NCBI GenBank assembly: GCA_034509925.1
Contig: CM067533.1
Span: forward strand, 3,672,535-3,736,534
DNA: 64,000 nt
Source: Hirudinaria manillensis
Taxonomy: Eukaryota; Annelida; Clitellata; Hirudinida; Hirudinidae
Direction of reading: 5' to 3'
Shown here: positions 29,983 to 42,203 of the stretch, in pieces
Numbering within the stretch: the first letter of the stretch is position 1
Layout: each line of letters opens with the position of its first letter
The notes under the pieces: generated by a model
Database searches by the model: none
The model's input: the letters and a program-made list of their open reading frames with translations, nothing else
Told to the model about the DNA's origin: nothing
Position numbers and translations under genes: made by a program

Positions 29983-29996
29983 GTAACCATGGTGAC
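29983..29996 (+). promoter_or_regulatory. X-box-like imperfect palindrome
   Basis: GTAACCATGGTGAC, an imperfect palindrome close to the RFX X-box, followed directly by a GTGACGTGG half-CRE/E-box context. Confidence 0.3.
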
Positions 29997-30133
29997 GTGG
30001 CACTCGAGGGGACCTTGAATTGTCAAAGATACTGAACGCTCAACTGGGCGATAATTCAGCTCTTTTTTTTGTTGTTCACTACGACTCCTATTGTGGAGTG
30101 TGGTCCGGCAGTTTATTGTCCCCTACATTAATG

Positions 30134-30164
<31 letters not shown>

Positions 30165-30489
30165 CATCGTCGTCGTCGTCATCACATCAGTTGTTGTAAC
30201 GATGATGACGTTGTCATAGTCATGACTCAGTTCAAATTAGAGGGTAATGGTAATGATAGCGAAAAGGGTGATAACGAAATGATGACGATGACGACTGATA
30301 GTAAGCCCTAAGATCTCCTCGCAAACAGCGGAGGGGGGGTTAGGTGGAATGGCCGAGCGTGCGGGAAGATCACGTGACGAGGATTGAAATTGTTATTGGC
30401 TGGAAGTTGATCTTGAAAGATGAAGTTTTACAGGGAGGTTTAAAGAAGCATGAAGTCCAACATGATCTTGATACATTGAGGAGGAGGAA

Positions 30490-30528
<39 letters not shown>

Positions 30529-30945
30529 GAGGAGGAGGACAGACATTCCGAGTGCTGTGGGAACACGATTGTGATGATGATGATGATGATGATTATGAGA
30601 ATGATAATGATGACTCAACCACAGGGATTGTGATGATGATGATGTCACTTCGATGTGTGATGACCACATTCGATGGCATTGATTATTAAAATACAATTCT
30701 TAAACATGTGACCAAAATTGGAACCTCATTTTGGTCTCATTCTTCGTGGTGGTTATGATACTAGTTGTGTCGGTGTTGGTAATGATCGTGCAGTTGCGGA
30801 TAGACGTTTGAAGCAAATGAGATTAATGTCACCACGTTTTTTACGCATTTCCATAGCAACGCCAGCGCAAAGAATCATCATCATCACCACCACCATCATC
30901 ATCATCGTCGTCGTCGTCGTCATCACCATGACCTTCCTCCAGGAA

Positions 30946-30959
30946 GTGTGACGTCACAC
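30946..30959 (+). promoter_or_regulatory. CRE palindrome
   Basis: The 14-bp perfect palindrome GTGTGACGTCACAC contains TGACGTCA, the full CREB/ATF site. X-box-like motifs lie 90 bp upstream (ATTTCCATAGCAAC, 30847-30860) and 15 bp downstream (GTTTCTATGGAAAC, 30975-30988). No gene start was found nearby. Confidence 0.45.
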
Positions 30960-31136
30960 ATCGCTTAATGCAGCGTTTCTATGGAAACCAACTTGTCTTT
31001 AACGACCGTGCATCTATTAATATGTTAAAAATAGGTGAAGATTTCTAATCTCTACTGATAAAAGCTTATCTCATTATCATATTATAATTCGAGTTCATCA
31101 TCATTATCATATCATAATTCGAGAAAGTGCCATCCA

Positions 31137-31186
31137 TGGATGGATGGATGGATGGATGGATGGATGGATGGATGGATGGATGGATT
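31137..31186 (+). repeat. (GGAT)n microsatellite
   Basis: About twelve perfect GGAT units. A similar sequence follows the array near 32600 ('gatggatgatt-like' flank: both are followed by 'ggatgagtagatggtcgagtggtgagtgat...'), which suggests the two loci are duplicated copies. Confidence 0.9.
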
Positions 31187-31576
31187 GATTGGCGAACGTA
31201 TAATTGGATGAGTAGATGGTCGAGTGGTGAGTGATTGGTTGGATCAATTTATTCATATTATAATGTAAATATTAACTAATTGTGATTTATTCAAGTCTTA
31301 TTCAAGTATTATGCAAACGTAAACATCGTTTCATGTTGTTACATCTTGTAATCGAAAGTCTATGAAAGTATCATTTGTACATAATAATAGGACTCGGTGA
31401 CAATATTTTAATGTAAGATTTCTAATCTTATTTCATCGTCATCGTCGTCGTCGTAGTCCTTGTTGTATGTGGTTACTGTCCGTGGTGTTGTTCAAATTTT
31501 TATAATTTATAACAAAAATTAATAAAATACGTATAATTTTATTTTAATTGTATAATTGTTACGTGTATTATTACAT

Positions 31577-31577
31577 G

Positions 31578-31650
<73 letters not shown>
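31577..31650 (+). repeat. (AAT)n microsatellite
   Basis: About 24 AAT units followed by a short (ATT)n inverted run at 31659-31676; the two could pair as a hairpin. Confidence 0.95.
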
Positions 31651-32189
31651 TAAATAATATTATTATTATTATTATTAAAGTACATATAATTTTATTATAA
31701 TAATAAAAATATAAATATAATTTTTATAATTTACAAAAATATTATAATATATAAAAAATAAATTATTCGAATTAACAAACAAATTGAACAGAAATTGATG
31801 ACAAAAAGATGGCAAAAGAATGTTTTTTTGATGATGAATTCGATGATGAATGTAAACAAACGAACGAATGAATGAATGAAGTGAACGTGTGACGAAAACA
31901 AGAAAGAAATTCAATCAACGCAAGGCAAGTCTACAATCATTATTGCATCTGCATTAACTGCTAGAATTATTTCCGCTCTGTGGACAAATCTACTTGACGA
32001 TGACGATGTTGCTGATGCTGATGACGAACGTGATGATGATGACGACGATGATAATGGTGGTTGTGATGGTGATATAAGTGTATAAGTCGATCAGGGGCGT
32101 AGGGTTTTAGTCGGAGCCGAGGATGGAAATGCACCTTACGTTATAAGGCCTGCATCGTCGTCGTCTTCGTCGTCGTCTGACAATGAGGT

Positions 32190-32203
32190 GTTGTCATGGC
32201 AAC
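32190..32203 (+). promoter_or_regulatory. RFX X-box-like site
   Basis: GTTGTCATGGCAAC has two good half-sites with a 2-nt spacer. It lies beside (GTC)n microsatellite DNA. Confidence 0.4.
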
Positions 32204-32395
32204 GAGAACAACTTCTTCCGTATCGTCATTGCATGCAAACGAGTTCCGTACGATCCCGTGGCAAATATAAGGCAATTTGTAGCATTTGTTTTGTAGAAAC
32301 AGCAAAAAAACGATCCGACGTTCTATAAATAACTCCAACTTGTCGATAGAAGACGAGGTAATTCAATCCTAGTCAGCTACTGGAAGAACGTGTAG

Positions 32396-32600
32396 TTGGA
32401 TGGATGGACTGTCGGATGGACGGACGGATGGACGGACGGATGGACGGACGGACGGACGGATGGACGGACGGATGGACGGACGGATGGATGGACTGTCGGA
32501 TGGACGGACGGATGGACGGACGGACGGATGGATGGACGGATGGATGGATGGATAGATGGACGGACGGACGGACGGATGGATGGATTGGCGGACAGATGGT
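32396..32600 (+). repeat. (GGAC/GGAT)n tetranucleotide array
   Basis: About 200 bp of GGAC and GGAT units with a repeated longer module: the block 'ggatggactgtcggatggac' occurs at about 32400 and again at 32485. It is the reverse complement in type of the array at 27549-27721. Open frames on both strands are repeat artefacts. Confidence 0.95.
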
Positions 32601-34258
32601 TGGATGAGTAGATGGCCGAGTGGTGAGTGATCGGTTGGGTCAATTAAATACGACCTCAACAATCAGTTCCCCACGATCGTCATAAACATGAACTCGCACG
32701 TGTTCAATGAATTTCAATGAAGTTTGTTAGTAATTTATTTTTACGACTGCAATTCAATTTGATACCAACCAGTATTTATATCGTATTTTTTAATATTTTC
32801 ATTATTTTAACGCAAAAATTAATTACAATTAATTAATTCTGACAATTAATGCCCGTTGAGTAATACCAGTAAAGTTCGTTAATACGAGTTAGAAACGAAT
32901 GCTTCCCTCTCGAAAGAAGAATTCTTTTTTCATTGTCATCCAAACCTGAGCCAACAAACTTAACTTTATCATCCGCGACGTAATTTCTAAGCCAGGCTTT
33001 GCATGTCGATTGATGCTTCTATAACTAACGTGTTGTACATCAAAAGAAAGAAGTTGATAAATTAACAATTATAAAGATTTTGATATAGCAATTAGCAGGA
33101 TAAAGTAAAAAAGATATAAAATCTAAATTACATTGGATGTAGAGGAGTATTGAAAAATAAAAAATTTCTCCATAAAAGAAATGAAGAATGATACTAGGAA
33201 GTCCACAGGTTTCAGGGACTTGGAAATTACTAAGGTGTTCTCGCACGTCACTGCGGATGAATTCCATGTCGACTCAAATGTTCAAAATCATTGAAAAGTC
33301 ATTCCATCCTTTGCTCAGAAGAGAACCACAACTTGGAACAATAACTTCTTTCACCGCTTCCTCGTAAGATGAAGATTGTATTTTCCAATAATGTTACAGC
33401 TATAAGCTACAATTGCTATAATATGCCCTAAGAATGTTCTGATGGGTTTAAAATTCGCAAATCAATAATTTATCATTCATGCATAAGAAACATTTAAACT
33501 CTTGCTTTTGTAAAGAACGTTTCCTTACACGCATATTCACGCTATAATACATGAATATTTCATAGAATTATATAAATTAATTATTATAAAAAAAAGTAAA
33601 GGAAAAGAAATTCGATATGAGGCTGAGAGCCAAAGGCCAGTGACTCGTTCAAACAAAAATTGATGTCGCTAGAGGACTGAAAAATAGTGGGCTACCAGAA
33701 GTAGTTAAGTGGTAACGAGCCTCCGGTTAATAATAAGGATAAAACATTAAGCATCGAGTACGTCTGTCAGATTATGTCAGAGTTTATTATAAAATCCATC
33801 AGAATGTTTTGACGAGAATAGGTTAATTCACCTCAACACGTCAAGCATATTTTGAATGAAAGATCAACCCAGAGTAACAATTGACAAATAGTGTGACAAT
33901 TTTTTTGGGCTTGTTGAAAATAATCGCCAAAAACTCCAAATGTATTGGGTATAAGATGACCGAGTGAACCGATCTAAGAGTTGGATTAGCGAGAAGAAAA
34001 ACATGCCACCCATCTGATGACATTTAAAAAACTTCGATGATTTTTAGTTTGAAACTTAAAACTTTCATAAAAAGTAGTCTAATATTCATATTATTGATTT
34101 TAGAAACGAATAATTATGTGTTTAAATACCTTTTACTACACATTTATTATCGTAAAATAAAGGCTCTTGGCGAGACATGTTTTAAAAGCCCAAATGTCAC
34201 TTTTGGCAATTGGATCAAATGGATTCGTTAACTGCCAGTCATTTTTTTCAACATTCTT
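32601..34258. other. Non-coding, nothing recognised
   Basis: AT-rich sequence between the tetranucleotide array and the GST 3' end. Short frames at 33040-33267 (minus), 33841-34023 (minus) and 34037-34231 (plus) lack recognisable features. Confidence 0.5.
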
Positions 34259-36277
34259 TCACATATCGAGGACTTTCTTGACGATCGAAACCCTGTCAGG
34301 GGCGTTGGGCGGTGATCGAACCTCCTTCAAGTACTTTTCGAAGAAACTCTCTCGGCTCATGGTGTCCAGGAAATTCTAAAAGAGAATATTTGTTATGTCA
34401 GGAGGCTTTATAGTTGTTTGTGAAAACCTCGCGAATGATCAATGGTCTTAGCGGCAGTTGCCAAAATATACTTAAATTAATAACACAAATGAAATAAACT
34501 TAAAGTTAAAATCAACGTGCAATAGATCACAGAATAATTAACTGAACTTTTTACCGTTCAATAATTTATTAATTCTTTGTTCGTTGACCTTTCAGATGTA
34601 ATCTGACATTTGAACTCACTTATTTCACAACTGAAATGTTTAATTTAAAAAATACACTCCATGCTTGCACCTGGATAGCTGGGTAATCCTTCAAAACCTC
34701 TTCCTCGTGATAATCTTTTAAGTACAGAAGAGACTCCAGCAATCCAAGATCTGCCAGGGTCAAAGCTCTTCCAACCAGGTGGCCAACGTTTCCATTTTTT
34801 CGAAGGATCTGCAGAATGGAATGGCCTTAAATGGTTGCATTAAGTGCGATCTGTGCGTGAGGTGAGAGACTAATTGAGCTTTTTGTGGGAATTTTGACGA
34901 AAAATTCCGTCAAAAAGAAGAAAAAATTATCAAATTCTGGCACATCATCAATATAAATAAAAATGCAATGTGTGCTTGTATCATGTAAATGTTCACTGAA
35001 AGTACTTAACCAATTGCTTTGAAATTTTGACACAACATAGTGCTCGGTTAGAGGACTGTTTTTTTTATATAGGTTTCATATATATACCACAACTATATCA
35101 TGTAAAAATATGCTTTTTAACCCTCAAGCATTGTAAAATTGTAAAAATAAACATATTACAAAATTTCTTTCTTATAAAATTAATCAGATTGAGCCACAGC
35201 AACTAGTAGTTGTAAATAATCGATGAGAACAAAGTACAAGATATGTCATTATCCTAAAACTGAGTCATTTAAAAAACTGCAAAGATGACATTTTTTTACA
35301 GTGCTGTCAACTAGAACAAATTATTTGGCTTCTCGAAGGTCTATTAATACATTGGACGAACCCTGACGGGTTGCGATCATACTCCTAACTACGAACGTTG
35401 TGAGAGGTAGTGAGCACAGATTCAAGTCAAACTTTTATAAGAGCACTTGGATGTTTTGCTGAAGTTAAAAATTGTGTTTAATGTTAAACCCAACCTTCTC
35501 AAAGAATGGCAAATATTTGGCCACCACTTCCTTTGTCAGTTCAATCACTTTCTCTTCTGGGAATTTGAAGCCGGTTGGATAGAAGTGTATGCCGAAGTCT
35601 CGAGTCCCATCAAAGTACATGTCCACTCTGATCAAACATTTGCAGATAGTTTAGGATATAGTGATTCAATGCACTACAGTAACGTAATCGTTGATATGAT
35701 GTCAAAACAGATTTTCAGTTAAATTGATAAATGCATTTTTAATTATAAAGTTTAATCACTTAGTTGCTTCATCCTCATTATTGCCGTAAAGGTGATGCTT
35801 TCTCGCCAAATATCTCACGATGGCTGCCGATTGGACTAATTCTTTTCCATCGATTTTCAAAAGCGGTAACTGACCGAACGGCAGTTCTGCAAAAGGTTTT
35901 CTGATTTATTTCGAATGTGCTATGTTTTCGTCCAAGACATTGCTGGAAATATAATTTACCCTGTCTCAATTTTAAAAATTCTTCTCTCGATGTCAAATGC
36001 ACCTCCCTGAACTAAAGTGTCAACGGAATGAGAAACTTATTCATGTAAATAAATCTAAATGAATGCATATAAAGGCAGATGGCGAAAACCTATATTATGA
36101 CAATTCAATAAGATTAGGTATCATGAATTAAAAATTGAAAATATAAAACACGTAAAAATAACTTCAAGTAGACTAATAGCAATAATCTGTTCCAACCTCG
36201 ATTCCACAACTCGCGAGAGTCAGACGAACTATTTCTGCAAAGCCCCTTGCCGGGAAATAGAAGAGTGTAGCAGACAT
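34259..36277 (-). CDS. Cytosolic glutathione S-transferase, alpha-like
   Basis: This transfers glutathione to electrophiles in the cytosol (detoxification). Six exons join exactly: 36277-36197, 36011-35960, 35886-35760, 35627-35495, 34808-34671 and 34375-34259, giving 215 aa, the usual length. The thioredoxin-like domain begins [20 protein letters not shown], with the Tyr at residue 7 in the catalytic position of alpha/mu/pi/sigma GSTs. It has the glutathione-site segments [20 protein letters not shown] (cis-Pro and Gln-Ser) and [10 protein letters not shown]. The all-helical C-terminal domain shows [41 protein letters not shown] (N-capping/hydrophobic staple region) and [15 protein letters not shown]. 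The spacing and the -RSPP end match alpha-class enzymes best, with sigma class second. The start is the first ATG and begins the conserved N-terminal strand. Confidence 0.95.
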
Positions 36278-36821
36278 TTCAAATCAATTCTTCAATTTTA
36301 CCCAAACTGAAAGGCCAAGCCGTGTTGAGCGTTCAAATATATGGCGTTGGAATATAATCGCTTGTAGAGACGAACTTTAATCCCTAATTAAGATGCCAGC
36401 CAGATTTTGAATGGAGTGATTTATCACTTTATGCGTTAAAAATTTCAATTACCCCATAAACGTTTTACGAAACAATCACGTCCCGTTCTGTTGAAAGTCA
36501 TCAAGAAAGCGTAAATTTATCGGATTATTATATATTTATTATATTAAGCAAAAAATTAGTTGCCCAAATAAAAGGAAAACTGGTGCTTTCAATGCTGTGT
36601 TGCACATTTCTTCAATATTTCATTGATTTTCGATTTTGTATTGCACGTACAGTTTAAGTCGTTTAGTTATGCTGTCATTTTCAGTCCCAGTGAAGATCCT
36701 GAGTCACATTTAGCAGACCATAAACTAAGAGAGGTATTCTTGGCTCGATGATTTTATGATCAATTTTCATTACTGTGACTGTTCAGAAAAATAAATGATG
36801 CCAGCCATTAAAAAATAAAAG
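36278..36821. other. Intergenic, GST upstream region
   Basis: AT-rich sequence upstream of the GST start; it should hold the GST promoter. No gene or clear motif is called. Confidence 0.5.
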
Positions 36822-36920
36822 AGGCTTGTTATCTGAGTTATTTAATGCCACTGTATTACATGCCTGAATTAATAGCCACATTACTTTAAAGTGGCATTAA
36901 ATAACTCAGATAACAAGCCT
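36822..36920. repeat. Perfect 31-bp inverted repeat (hairpin)
   Basis: The 31-bp arm at 36822-36852 (starting aggcttgttatctgagttat) is exactly reverse-complemented at 36890-36920, with a 37-bp loop. Outside the arms, 'agccattaaaaaa' and 'ttttttaaatggct' extend the symmetry imperfectly. A second nested pair joins 'cctgaattaatagccac' in the loop with 'gtggctattgatgcagg' (36938-36954) outside. It could be a MITE, a recent snap-back duplication, or a hairpin RNA source. Confidence 0.95.
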
Positions 36921-37294
36921 TTTTTTAAATGGCTTAAAGTGGCTATTGATGCAGGAACAATCAACAGCCTGTTTTAATGTGAAAGAATTGGTTAAACTTT
37001 CCTCATGACATATTTTGCAATGAAACTTGACACTAATTTGAAATCCTGTAAATACAAAATATTGCCAAAACACAAATATACAAAAAGGTGCTGCTCCATA
37101 CTTGACATAATTATATCTTTGGAACTCAAAACCATTAGAGATGTAACATAATGTTATACAGCTAAAGGTTACTATACCTCACTTCAAAAAAACAAGACAG
37201 CAAGTTATTCAACAATTGTTGAAGATCAGTAAAAACTTTTATTATTATTATTAAACTGTACAGAAACAAAAGCTCTAATGTTGCCTTAAATAAA

Positions 37295-38041
37295 TCACTC
37301 CTCGTCTTCTTCCACTGGCTCATGAACACATAAGACGCTCTTGTACATTCTCCGAGCCTGTGCGTGGAGGAGAACTGATCTGGGATTAGAGGTCATTACA
37401 TTGAGGGCCTGCTTCTTGTTCAAGCCAAACAGTAAGCAGAGATTCATAACGTCATAAGGCGATTTCAAATAAAGACTTTCCTTGCAGCCACTGGACACAA
37501 TTATGTTTTTGCCTCGGCTGAGGTCCACGAGGAGGTTAGCATTCGAGATGGTATTCCTTCGGGACATTGAATCTTCGATCATGGGCGAGTAGACTATTTC
37601 AAAAGAAATGCCTCGTTTTATGGCACAGCTCACCATCGAACGTTTCGGGAGAAATGGAAGTCTCTCCGTGAGATCAAATGATATGATATCAATTTCCATC
37701 TCGCTGCAGGCATTTAAGAAGATCTTCTCCGTCATTGGCTGGACTGACACAATATCATATGATTTTAACTTTTCATACTTCTGAAACTCTGATAACTGTG
37801 ACATGTCACTTAGAACTGTTGAAAATCTAGACAGTTGGTTCAGAAAGCCTATTTTTGGCTTAATTTGTTTAACTTCATCTTCAACAGAAGCTGCTTTCTT
37901 ATCTTTCTTTTTACCTTTTGTGACTGCAAACTCTACAACATCATTTATTGCAACGGTTCTGTAGCCCAATTCCATAGAGGTTTTTAAAATGTTTTTGTTG
38001 TCTTCAAAAACAAACAAGTTCAAATCCATGTAAGATGCCAT
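37295..38041 (-). CDS. RPP30: Ribonuclease P/MRP protein subunit p30
   Basis: This is a subunit of nuclear RNase P and RNase MRP (tRNA 5' processing and rRNA processing), with a TIM-barrel, PHP-like fold. The single coding exon gives 248 aa (human 268). Family segments in order: MASYMDLNLFVFED, ELGYRTVAINDVVEF, SYDIVSVQPMTEKIFLNACS, IDIISFDLTERLPFLPKRSM, AIKRGISFEIVYSPMIEDSM, RRNTISNANLLVDLSRGKNI, IVSSGCKESLYLKSPYDVMN, LLFGLNKKQALNVMTSNPRS and VLLHAQARRMYK, followed by a short acidic tail. A Lys-rich insert (KGKKKDKK) sits near residue 45. An acceptor 'aatattttcag' lies 6 nt before the ATG, so a 5' UTR exon is likely upstream. An AATAAA on the same strand lies about 50 bp past the stop. Confidence 0.96.
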   Translation of the reverse strand: MASYMDLNLFVFEDNKNILKTSMELGYRTVAINDVVEFAVTKGKKKDKKAASVEDEVKQIKPKIGFLNQLSRFSTVLSDMSQLSEFQKYEKLKSYDIVSVQPMTEKIFLNACSEMEIDIISFDLTERLPFLPKRSMVSCAIKRGISFEIVYSPMIEDSMSRRNTISNANLLVDLSRGKNIIVSSGCKESLYLKSPYDVMNLCLLFGLNKKQALNVMTSNPRSVLLHAQARRMYKSVLCVHEPVEEDEE

Positions 38042-38047
38042 CCCAGC

Positions 38048-40844
38048 CTGAAAATATTAAGATAATGCATTATAATGAAATATTCTTTTAAAAATCAACA
38101 ACTAAATTAATTCAGTTATTTATAAACAAAAAATATTCAGTAAATTTTTGTGATGTGTGGACCTAAGGTAGCAGCCGACAGGGGACCCAGGCCCAAGCTA
38201 AAAATTGACCCCCGGTCGATAACTTCGGTTATACAAATTGATTCACATGCACATTTCAATACAATCGGTTCTTTAAGAATAGGGGACTGGCAAGTGATTT
38301 ACCTATTAGTAAGTCAATGAGGGTGTTCAGAAAGTCTAGTTAGTACGTTTGCGTTACGTTAGTGTTTACGTATCGCGGGCGATATTTGGATAGACTCATG
38401 CTCAAAGCCAAACATTGAATTTTAAACTACGCACATTTATTTTTAAGCTGTATGTTTTATAAATAATATATATAAATGTTTTAACGTTTGTTTAAAAATT
38501 CTGTATTTTAAAAATATTGTAATCTTTAATATTAATTTATTTCTGCGACTTCAAACAATTTAATTGCACGTATAACTTATAATTGGCCAAGCCAGGATAT
38601 TAAAATTAAACGAGTGATGCTGATCTTTATTGAATCTCACAACTTTCGGTGCCGAATAAGAGGCAGATTGCCCGAGGAAAGGGGGAGATGACATTTTCCC
38701 TCTTGTCCCGTGGCTTGATAAAGATTCACTTGGGTTCACGGGCTATACTCACCACGAGTTATAAACGCTATTGTAGAAGAATAATAAAATTAATTTCCAA
38801 ACGTTATTTACTAAGTACATTCACACTACATAGCATCGTCCGCATCAACGACTTATTTAGAGTGACTTTTCAATCTAAATAACATCGATAGCTAGTTTAA
38901 CTAATTCAGGCAAAACGGGCAACCCGCCTTCAGCCCTCGCAGGCCCCCCCGGGATGTGTTTGCTGGGATATATTGTAAATGTAAAATCACCTTATTTTTG
39001 AAAATAACACGCACTCAAATGTAAGACGCACTTTTTAAGCTTTGTGTAAAAAAAAGCTAGAATAAAGCACGCATCATTACTACCCCATGCACGCAAACAT
39101 TCAATTTTTAAATCTTCCTGTAAACAATTTAGACAATAAATATTAGCCTTTATTTGTTGTATCCTTTATTGTTTAATTCAGTTTGTTTCACTTATAATTT
39201 ACTTTATTTAATTAATTCAGTTGTATTATATCTGTGTATACTTAAAATGTTTCGTTTGAGAGGCTTCGTGGTTGCCGCTTGTTTGAAGTACTTCTTGTCA
39301 TATGAATACAGGTAAACCGATCTTCATTGAGAATCAGCCAGGATTGGAGCGAGAATCTAAAACAACCGCTTATGTACACGTAGTCACGTGATTACAATAA
39401 CGAACAAAGTTTGCACGGTTTCGTACAAACATAACAATACCATTTTTTTTAGGTATTCTTTAGGGTTAGAACTGAGTTTGTTTTGAAAATGAGTGTAAAT
39501 AAGTGCGGGCATTGGAGACATGTCAAAAAACATAGATGCTCAATTAGCAGATGTTGTCCATCCCAACTTCAAAATGTACCAGTTTAATGATGAGATCCAG
39601 ACAGCAAGGATCTTAACTGCGGCCATCTACAATCTTCGCTGGTGCCAAGGAAGTCAATAGATATTTGGCAGGTGCTTCGGATCATAATAGATATCAGAAC
39701 ATCAAAAAAATTTTATTTCCCACAATCTTGATTACGAGCAGTAAAGAAGCTCTTTGGGTGGATGAATTTCTTTACCAAGTCGTTCGGATATGACCAGAGA
39801 ACATTTGGAGTTGTTGATGTTTGTGAGGCTAGCGAAGCGGTGAAAAAAATTCATTTAGTTTTGTAATAAAACTGTTTTGTTTGCATTTAATGTTGTCTTC
39901 GTCTTACCATAAAATGGTAGACTGACAGATGTTCCATGCGTATGTTCAAACAAGTACGGTCGATTTTGATTGGGTAACGGTATCGCATAGTTTTATAAGT
40001 TTCACCTAGAGCCCATGTAGCAAGTAGCTTGTGATAAAATCGAAGGCGTTCAAAAATATTTCTCAAGAATCATTCCCAGTTTCAAAGCATTGCCTTACTA
40101 GCAGACTGCAACGACTAGGGCTTAAAACCATTAAACATCAACGTCTTATCAAAATATCCATGCCACTGCTACAAAATAGTCCACGGTTATGTCCATTGCA
40201 CATTCCCAAAATTCTATACGTTTCTAGAACCTGTGGTCATCACCTCCACTTACGCCGAGAGAAATGTTCCACCAGTCACAGGCAACAATTAGGCCATCAG
40301 AATCTGGAACTCTACAAGGTCATCTTCTTTCAAATCCTGACTTTTATTCACTCAATGACCTCAAAAGTCGCTCATTAAGCGCCCACTTAATTTTGCTACT
40401 TTGTATAGTTGCACTCTATATTCTCAAGTATTTATAATAATTTCACAAGTTAGTGTAAGTGGTCGCAAGATGACCCTGCAATTCGTTTTGGCAAAATAAA
40501 TAAATATTCTGCATTATAATTGGAATGTTATTTACTAAATGATAACAATAATTGATCCCTCGCATAATTCTAATTGGTCACTTTAAAAAAGTGCCAAAAT
40601 AGAATAAAACAGGTTTTCTGAAAGATCTGACTTCCTTGTTATGTAATCATTAGTCAAGCGAATAACTGTTGGAGGAATTTATTATTGAAACTGAATTACT
40701 GAAAATGGTGACACTGAAAAACTGTCAAAAGTCCTGCATGATTCAAAGCAAACATCATCCAAACATCTAGGTTAGCAAATTATTTGTGTTGTTATCCCAG
40801 AGAACTTATAAACAACAAAACAATCAGTCCATATTTGTCACCGA
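38048..40844. other. Intergenic, decayed repeats only
   Basis: 2.8 kb between RPP30 and SIDT. A GC-rich patch at 38920-38955 and a stretch at 39000-39080 with 'gtaagacgcac' resemble terminal parts of DNA transposons but cannot be assigned. Frames at 38649-38882 (plus) and 39517-39790 do not match anything known to me. A possible LINE end is listed separately. Confidence 0.45.
40080..40480 (+). mobile_element. Possible decayed LINE 3' end (CR1/jockey-like)
   Basis: The plus frames contain RTCGHHLHLRREKCSTSHRQ, then, after frame changes, AIRIWNS and LLSNPDFYSLNDLKSRS. The order (basic, T-R-x-H, Q/F, WNSLP, then N-x-F-K) resembles the terminal region of CR1/jockey reverse transcriptase ORFs. 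It is frameshifted and weak, so the identification is tentative. Confidence 0.3.
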
Positions 40845-42161
40845 TTAGAATACTTTGATTTTGTTTCTCGGAACGTTCCACAACCCGTCGTCAAGAGTAA
40901 GGAGGACCTGGAAGAAGGAAGTACTAAATTCAACAAATTCTCGACAACTGATTGCAATTTAGACTCTAACCAGGAAACTAAAGAAAAGGCTGAGGGCAGA
41001 CAAGAAGTGCCAGATGTCATGGTAATCATAGAAATTTAGCCAAAGGCAGTCAGTATTGTGCTCCCTTGAAAGGGCAGGAGACAACTGCATAAAAACAATT
41101 TTAAAATAAATTCCTAATCAAGAGTAACTGAATATCATTGCCATGAAGCTATCACCAAAATATTATAATTAAAATGTAGAGCCACATGTAAACTAAAGTA
41201 AATTAAGATATAATAGATAATACAGATAGTTATGGCATTCTATTAAAAAAATATATATTAAACAAGAACTAACTACCTGTGATATCAACTTAACCCTAAA
41301 CACAATAAATATCCTACCCAATAAGCAAAATAATTCAAACATTCTTAGCAACACTCCAAATTAATACCTCCCAAATTGCCATCTGGTTAAAGAAAAAATA
41401 CAAGGAAAATGCCCAGAACACAACGGCCAGAGAAAGAAACATGAAAGACATAAAGAAGATCTTCTCCCTGTATTTAACCTACAAATTCAAATTGTTTAAT
41501 GATTATTAAAGTACAATTTACAATTGGCCACTTATTACTACTGCTGCAAACTCCAATGTTTATGATGACAGCATAAGTCATGCTGTCAAAAGCTATCATT
41601 ACTTATCACTCTGTCACATAATGGATGCACACATGATAAGCTTCAACATTTGGGAATCATGCATTATGCACTACTTGAAAGTTTTGAGTTGGTGCCATCT
41701 ATAGGTAGATGCCAATTTCTCTTTGCATAAGTTTAGCAATCTAAGCATTAAATTAAGATTTCAAAACTCCAGTTACAAAATAAACAACAATGATCAACCT
41801 TCATGATTAAGTAAAACAGGAAATACATCATGAAGTTGGCCAGCATTATTGAGAGCAAATAAGAGGCAAAGTTGGAAGGCATCTTTATAGCTCCATAAAT
41901 GGCCCTAAAACATCAGAAACATCTTGAGCAAAAGTAGAATGAAATTTCAAAACATTTCAATGCAAACTTACAAAGCCCAATTGGCAAGATTGCCAAAAAC
42001 AAGGAGAACAAGTCTATCCTGTTGGGGTATAATGTTAATATGACATCAATATTATCACAATGAAGAAAAGTAAATACCATTGCTAATACTACTGATGGTG
42101 ATGACAATGATGATGATAGTAGCAATAGTAATAATAATAACAATAAGAATAATAATAATAA

Positions 42162-42203
<42 letters not shown>

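Larger units (their letters stand above)
28621..31130. other. Gene-poor stretch with microsatellites and regulatory-like palindromes
   Basis: Contains a 3 x 26-bp tandem repeat (28865-28940, unit starting ttaattgggtcatttgattg), (ATC)n/(GTC)n tracts near 29040, 29790, 30130-30190 and 30870-30925, and a purine-rich (GGA)n tract at 30478-30540. Plus-strand frames at 30344 and 30718 are short and repeat-driven. No gene is supported. Confidence 0.55.

Noticed and set aside
30478-30540. Arg/Lys-rich frame in a GGA/GAA tract
   Set aside because: Purine-rich simple repeat; no flanking coding sequence.
38990-39090. pogo/Tigger-like terminal sequence ('gtaagacgcac')
   Set aside because: Only one end is visible, with no partner TIR, target duplication or transposase.
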